Under the pieces are notes generated by a model that saw nothing but the letters and a program-made list of their open reading frames with translations, ran no database searches and was not told where the DNA came from. This document shows, piece after piece, positions 59,101 through 64,000 of a DNA stretch of 64,000 nt. The DNA comes from Pascua guehoae (Eukaryota; Basidiomycota; Tremellomycetes; Trichosporonales; Trichosporonaceae): assembly GCA_001600415.1 (NCBI GenBank), contig BCJX01000004.1, forward strand, positions 1,542,169 through 1,606,168, read 5' to 3'. A program made the translations under genes and the position numbers. How positions within the stretch are numbered: position 1 is the stretch's first letter; each line of letters starts with the position of its first letter.

Positions 59101-61794
59101 ATCAACTGTTCGCGAGGCTCTCCGCTTCTCTGCCATGCTCCGCCAGCCAAAGGACGTCCCGCGCGCGGAAAAGTACGCCTACGTCGAAGAGGTCCTCAAG
59201 CTCCTCGAGATGGACATGTATGCCGACGCCGTCGTTGGTGTCCCCGGTGAGGGTCTCAACGTCGAACAGCGCAAGCGCCTTACGATCGGTGTCGAGCTTG
59301 TCGCCAAGCCCGAGCTCCTTCTCTTCCTCGACGAGCCTACCTCGGGTCTCGACTCGCAGACGTCGTGGAACATTCTCCAGCTCCTCCAGAAGCTTACCGC
59401 CAACGGCCAGGCCATTCTCTGCACCATCCACCAGCCCTCTGCCATGCTCTTTGAGCAGTTCAACCGTCTGCTCTTCCTGGCGAAGGGCGGCAAGACGGTC
59501 TACTACGGCGAGGTCGGCAGCCAGTCCAACATCCTCATCGACTACTTTGTTCGCAACGGCGCTCCCCCCTGCCCTCCCGGTGAGAACCCGGCAGAGTGGA
59601 TGCTTTCGGCCATTGGCGCTGCTCCTGGTTCGCAGACCGACGTCGACTGGCACCAGGCGTGGCTCGACAGCCCTGAGCGTCAGGCAGTCCGCGCAGAGCT
59701 CGACAACATCAAGTACGAGCGCCGCGCTTTGGTCCCCAAGCAGGACAAGTCGACTGCCACGGACAAGTCTGCCTACGCCGAGTTTGCCGCACCCTTTGGT
59801 CTCCAGATGTTCGAGGTCATTCGCCGCGTCTTCCAGCAGTACTGGCGTACCCCGTCGTACATCTGGGCCAAGATTGCCCTCTCGGTCGTCTGTAGCTTGT
59901 TCATCGGTTTCTCGTTCTTCAAGGCCGACAACTCGCAGCAGGGTCTCCAGAACCAGTTGTTCTCGATCTTCATGGCGGTGAGTCGTCGCGTGTGTGGATG
60001 TGGGTGTTGTGCTGACAACAACAGTTTACCATCTTTGGTGAGAATCGATCAGGCCAGGCTTGGCGGGGTAGCGTCGTGTGTGGTGAACCAGGCCTGCAGG
60101 CCGGCCAAGCCAGGTGGAAGACACGTGGCGGATGCAGGGTGGGGCCGGTGTGGCGTGTGGGGGTGCGGGGACCCGGGTGGGGTTTGTGGCACTTTCCTAC
60201 CCAACTTAATCTTCCTCCTCCTGCTCGCATCGTCTCCTTCATGGGCGCCTCGCCGCCTGGATTTTGCTCCAATTCGCTAACAACGCAGGTCAACTCGTGC
60301 AGCAGACGATGCCCAACTTTGTCATCCAACGTAGCCTCTACGAGGTCCGCGAGCGCCCGAGCAAGACGTACAGCTGGGTCGTCTTCATCCTCTCGAGCAT
60401 TATTGTTGAGATTCCTTGGTCCGGTGAGTCTAATTAACCCCCAGAAAAGACGCTTACGGCCAGTTCTGTGTGCTACGTTGTTCTGGGCGTCGTGGTATTA
60501 TCCCATCGGATACTACAGGAACGCGATCCCCACGGACGCTGTCACGCTGCGCGGTGCACTCATGTGGCTCTATTTCCAGGTGTTCTACCTCTTCACTAGG
60601 TGAGACTTCCTATCAGCCCTGTTCCCGAGGTAAGCTAACGTCGCAGCACCTTCAGTATTATGGTGGTGGCCGGCCAGGACTCCGCCGAGACAGCTGGAAA
60701 TCGTAAGTCGGCACCCGAGAGAGAGACAGAGGCCGTCTCTCACGCGGTCTCTCTTAATGGCTGACGAAACTAACGCACAGTCGGAAACCTCCTCTTTTCA
60801 CTTTGTTTGGTGAGTGTGGCTTGAGCTAGAACGCATTATGCGGAAGATGAGGGCGTCGTGGCGTTCCTCAATCGCAGCCGCTGGAAAGGGCAGCTGGTAT
60901 TTTGCTAACTCATAGGTCTTCTGTGGTGTCCTCGTTCCTATTTCTGGCCTCGGCTGGTGGAAGTGGATGAATCGGTAAGCCTGGAGGCCTGCGCGACTGT
61001 TTTCTGACTGTCCAGTGTGTCACCATTCACATACATGGTTGAAGGCATGCTCAGCACAGCTGTGGCCAATACGGAGGTCGTGTGCTCATCTACCGAACTC
61101 CTGCACCTTGACCCGCCCTCTGGCCAGACGTGCGGCGAGTTCCTCGGCCCCTGGATCCAGGGTGTTGGCGGTTACCTTGTTGACTCGAACGCGACATCCG
61201 GCTGCCAGTACTGCCAGATGAAGGACACAAACGTTTTCCTTGCCGCGTTCAACATCTTCTACAAGTATGCTTGGCGTGACTTTGGCATGTGCGTATCGTC
61301 TCCTCTTTCTGCCGCTGGCAGGCGTGATCATTGTTAACAGTTACAGCTTGTGGGCCTACATCATTATCAACATCTTCGGTGCCATCTTCTTCTACTGGCT
61401 CGTGCGCGTCCCCAAGAAGGCCAAGAAGGAGGACGATGACGAGGGACTCCAGCGCCAGGTGACGACCGCCACCAGCATCGTTGGCCCCCCTGGTGCCCGG
61501 AGCCCTCCCATGTCGCCCCTGTATGAGAAGCCCCCGCTTTCTGCTGGCTACATGGACGATTCCGCTACCACCGCGACAGCTGTTACGCCGACTGTGAGCG
61601 AGAAGCCTCCTCCCACTCCTGTCTACGCCGATGGAGACACTGTCAACTACGGCAGTCAACGCGACACCAACGCGGGTGCTGGCTATCCGCGTGACCAGTC
61701 GACCGTCGACGCCGCCCCCACGCACGGCACAACCCCGTCGCAGGGGACCTCGTCCACTGTGACCCACACACCGTCCAGGGAGCCCTCTGGATAG
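56157..61794 (+). CDS. PDR-type (ABCG) full-size ABC transporter
   Basis: Plasma-membrane drug/lipid exporter of the pleiotropic-drug-resistance family, 1615 residues. Eleven exons: join(56157..56589, 56661..56897, 56955..59977, 60025..60037, 60289..60423, 60464..60599, 60647..60702, 60781..60809, 60916..60974, 61016..61288, 61341..61794). Order is (NBD-TMD)x2, the reverse topology typical of PDR. NBD1 has the degenerate Walker [14 protein letters not shown], signature [13 protein letters not shown] and Walker B with Asn ([10 protein letters not shown]). NBD2 has canonical [12 protein letters not shown], degenerate signature [12 protein letters not shown] and [14 protein letters not shown]. 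This asymmetry is normal for PDR pumps. Exon 4 is a 13 bp micro-exon (FTIFG), followed by a 251 bp intron. After the last helix ([12 protein letters not shown]) a 120-residue Ser/Thr/Pro-rich tail is added. Substrate cannot be read. Confidence 0.92.
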
Positions 61795-62448
61795 TCGACC
61801 AGACAACATTATTTACAGGACACTTTATACATTCACCACTACCACTACCCTCCCTTTCCGCATACCATCGTAGAATGCACGCCTCTGTCATCTTTTAATA
61901 GCGCGCGGGATGCGGGTGATGCTAGTGCTTTTGTCCACAGTTTGATGTCAGTGTCAGTGACAGAGATATCAGATGAAGGGAGGGTGGTGGCATGTTCACG
62001 GGTGACGTCACTTGGCGTGCGTCTGGCGGCCTGTCCCGATTGCACCCTGACTCGACATCACGACTTTGAATTCTTCCACCTCTACTCTCTCCTTGACATC
62101 AACAAATGCTACGTCTTCCATTCCCAAAGCCAAGAGCTCATCGCCCGAATCGCGACGAGCGCACCATCAGTGACGGCCTCACATGATCGCCCCTCATGGT
62201 TCGCCATGGGTGCGATGTGCGATGCGACGCTCATCGCACGTGTCCACGTGTGGTGGGTGCCGTTTGTACGCGTTGTACGACCCCCAGTGGTTCCAGTTCG
62301 CACGCACACCATGCCGACTGCGCCCCTCCTCTCTTTGCTCTCTCACACCATTCACCCTCTCCTCTATTCTCTCTTCTCTTACACCATTCACCATCTCCTC
62401 TCTTCTCACACGTCACTTGCATAGCTATCATCCGTTCTTCCATACCCA
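61795..62448. other. Spacer, pyrimidine-rich
   Basis: 654 bp. 62315-62412 is rich in ctctcctct/accattcacc repeats, leading into the next gene's start. No other feature. Confidence 0.5.
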
Positions 62449-63332
62449 ATGGCAGCGGAACAACCCGCGACGACCACGCCCCGCGGCGCAGCCACGCCAC
62501 TGGGCTCTGTTCCTCCCCCCGTCCCTCCTGGTGATCGTACGTATATCACTATGGGAGAAAACAGCACTTGCTCATGCACCTGCCAAAACCTCCGACAAGG
62601 ACGTGGCAGCGGTGGAGGGAAGTGAGGAATTGGAGGGAAGTGCGGGATCAGAGTCCTCCTCGACCGCCAGCTTCTACACCGCGCAATCCACCCAGGTGCC
62701 GTCAACCTCCAGCTTCCAAACCCCTCAGTCCACCCCAGTGAGCCAAACCCAGACCACAGCATCTACAATGGAATACTTGAACCAACCGTCGTTTCAGGCG
62801 TCAGTCCCGGAAATCCATAGCGGAGCGCCACCGGCTGAGACCGACCACGTCGATGAGGGCGCGCACAGCGACGACGGCACTGTAGCCCCGGCCCGTGACG
62901 ACGGGGCAATCACCCGAGAAGACATGTCAACGGCCGACGACAGCGGAGACGACCAGCCGGGCCCCTCATCCCAAAGAGTTGATCTCCACCAGCAGCTCGC
63001 CAAAGAGGCTCAGGTAAGTAGGTGCTGTTTGACCAGCGACTGAAGACTACAGGAAGAAGAGGAAATCCTCGATGAACTCGACGAATTGATCACACGCTAC
63101 TATCGCACATACGGAATGCAAGCCGTCATCCCAGACTGGATTCTGGAGGTGAGCCAACGATTTGCCCATCCGTACTAAATTTCAGGACCGAAAGTACTGT
63201 CTGGACAAACTTCGCGCAATCCGCTGTGTACAGCAACGAGGGGAGGAATGGTACAAGGGATATATTCAGCTGAAAGCAAAGGAGAGGGGGGTCGAGTGCC
63301 CAGAAAGGTATCTTCCATCACGACAGACCTAA
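62449..63332 (+). CDS. Unknown acidic protein with C-terminal helical segment
   Basis: Four exons, join(62449..62536, 62610..63013, 63053..63148, 63186..63332), 244 residues; introns of 73, 39 and 37 bp. The first 165 residues are Ser/Thr/Gln/Asp-rich and disordered (repeats such as TAQSTQVPSTSSFQTPQST). The end is predicted helical and charged: EEEEILDELDELITRYYRTY, IPDWILE, DRKYCLDKLRAIRCV, WYKGYIQLKAKE. No family recognised. The 3' exons are well supported by clean GTAAGT/GTGAGC donors and phase-0 joins; the first intron (GTACGT, GGCAG) is less certain. Confidence 0.5.
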
Positions 63333-63967
63333 AGCGCCATGTCCATATCACCACTGCCCATGTCCATCAATGAAGGCCACGATATGTATGATGTCGAAGT
63401 CGCTGTTCACCATCATCGTGGGTGCCGTATCCCTCTCTCCTTTGCATTCCCACTGCTGGCAGCGCGGGGACGTGACTTTGGTACTGCCTTCGCTGCGTCA
63501 TAGCTCTCCCTTCCATCGGTGTTTTGTGCCATTCTTGCATTTCCCACCATTCTTGCGCCCATCTCCAAGCCTCCACGTACCACGACGCATGTATGCAGTG
63601 CGTGCAGCATGCAGGCGCCGCCTCTTCATGCAACCACTAGACCACTCTCCCTAGAGACGACGCACTCTGGCATGCCGTCAAGATTCTCCTCCCATAGTTG
63701 GCAGCAGTCGTACGAACAACAGGAACATTACCCTGCCGCGACTCCGCACGGCACCCGGTGAGCGCTAGGGGACTCGAAGAAAAGAGAGAGGACAGAGCGC
63801 GATCGCAGCCAAACCCAAGGAAGCTGCCTAATGAGGTTGGGCACGCCTTCCGTGGCCTGCTCTGTTCCACATCTCCAAGAACAGACAGACGCAGTTGCAG
63901 ACGATAACGGAGACAGGAACGTGGAGCACAAGCCTTGTAAGCGAATCAATATACACTAAAACATCAA
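63333..63967. other. Right-edge spacer before tRNA-Arg
   Basis: 635 bp, nothing recognised apart from the 14 bp flank shared with the other tRNA-Arg copy (63954-63967). Confidence 0.5.
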
Positions 63968-64000
63968 GGTCGCGTGGCCAAATGGTACGGCGTCTGACTA
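63968..64000 (+). tRNA. tRNA-Arg (ACG), copy 2, cut by window end
   Basis: The last 33 bases equal the first 33 of the tRNA-Arg at 38676, from the acceptor 5' strand to the first anticodon-loop bases. The anticodon itself lies beyond the edge, so identity is by match to copy 1. Confidence 0.8.

Overview
The window is nuclear DNA from a GC-rich basidiomycete, most likely a tremellomycete yeast of the Trichosporonales/Cryptococcus kind. The reasons are many short GT-AG introns (35-130 bp) inside nearly every gene, introns in every tRNA gene, a class IV chitin synthase, PDR-type ABC transporter, ENTH and COP9 signalosome genes typical of such yeasts, and the absence of any bacterial operon or ribosome-binding signal. 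The organism is inferred; nothing in the window names it. Two runs of exactly 100 N (10172-10271, 26410-26509) are assembly gaps, and both touch poly-G/C tracts.

Layout. 1-2058: 3' part of a class IV chitin synthase. 2418-4413 (-): COP9 signalosome subunit 4. 4672-5229: tRNA-Ile and tRNA-Glu. 6467-7181 (+): small secreted ricin-B lectin. 7763-10151 (-): PhzF-family isomerase with two very long introns. 10984-11079: tRNA-Val. 11711-13893 (+): AIFM2/FSP1-like FAD oxidoreductase. 14470-14558: a second tRNA-Val. 15092-17649 (-): membrane-anchored serine hydrolase. 20069-22772 (-): forkhead transcription factor. 22.8-26.7 kb: gene-poor DNA, then tRNA-Lys. 27332-27748 (-): small acidic protein with a cysteine cluster and a TATA box. 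28550-38007 (-): five tandem, same-strand, highly diverged BTB/POZ-like genes. 38676-38781: tRNA-Arg. 39494-41055 (+): HSL-type esterase. 41318-44471 (+): UTP12/DIP2. 44701-45918 (-): TFIIF beta. 46353-48218 (+): ENTH-domain epsin (Ent3-like). 48748-49324 (+): F-box-like gene. 49405-50663 (-): divergent GAPDH paralogue. 50.7-56.2 kb: gene-poor. 56157-61794 (+): PDR ABC transporter. 62449-63332 (+): unknown acidic protein. The window ends inside a second tRNA-Arg copy.

How it fits together. Housekeeping genes (CSN4, UTP12, TFG2, ENT3, tRNAs) are interspersed with accessory ones (lectin, PhzF, esterase, ABC transporter, second GAPDH, BTB array). There is no biosynthetic cluster. The most unusual element is the BTB-like array: all five genes keep an intron at the same point of the fold and in the same phase (2), while their proteins have diverged almost beyond recognition, which points to old tandem duplication. 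The second point of interest is a GAPDH in which two residues that normally fix NAD preference are replaced and whose start codon is assembled by splicing. Exon-intron structures were inferred by hand from splice signals, reading frame and family conservation; they are not confirmed by transcripts.
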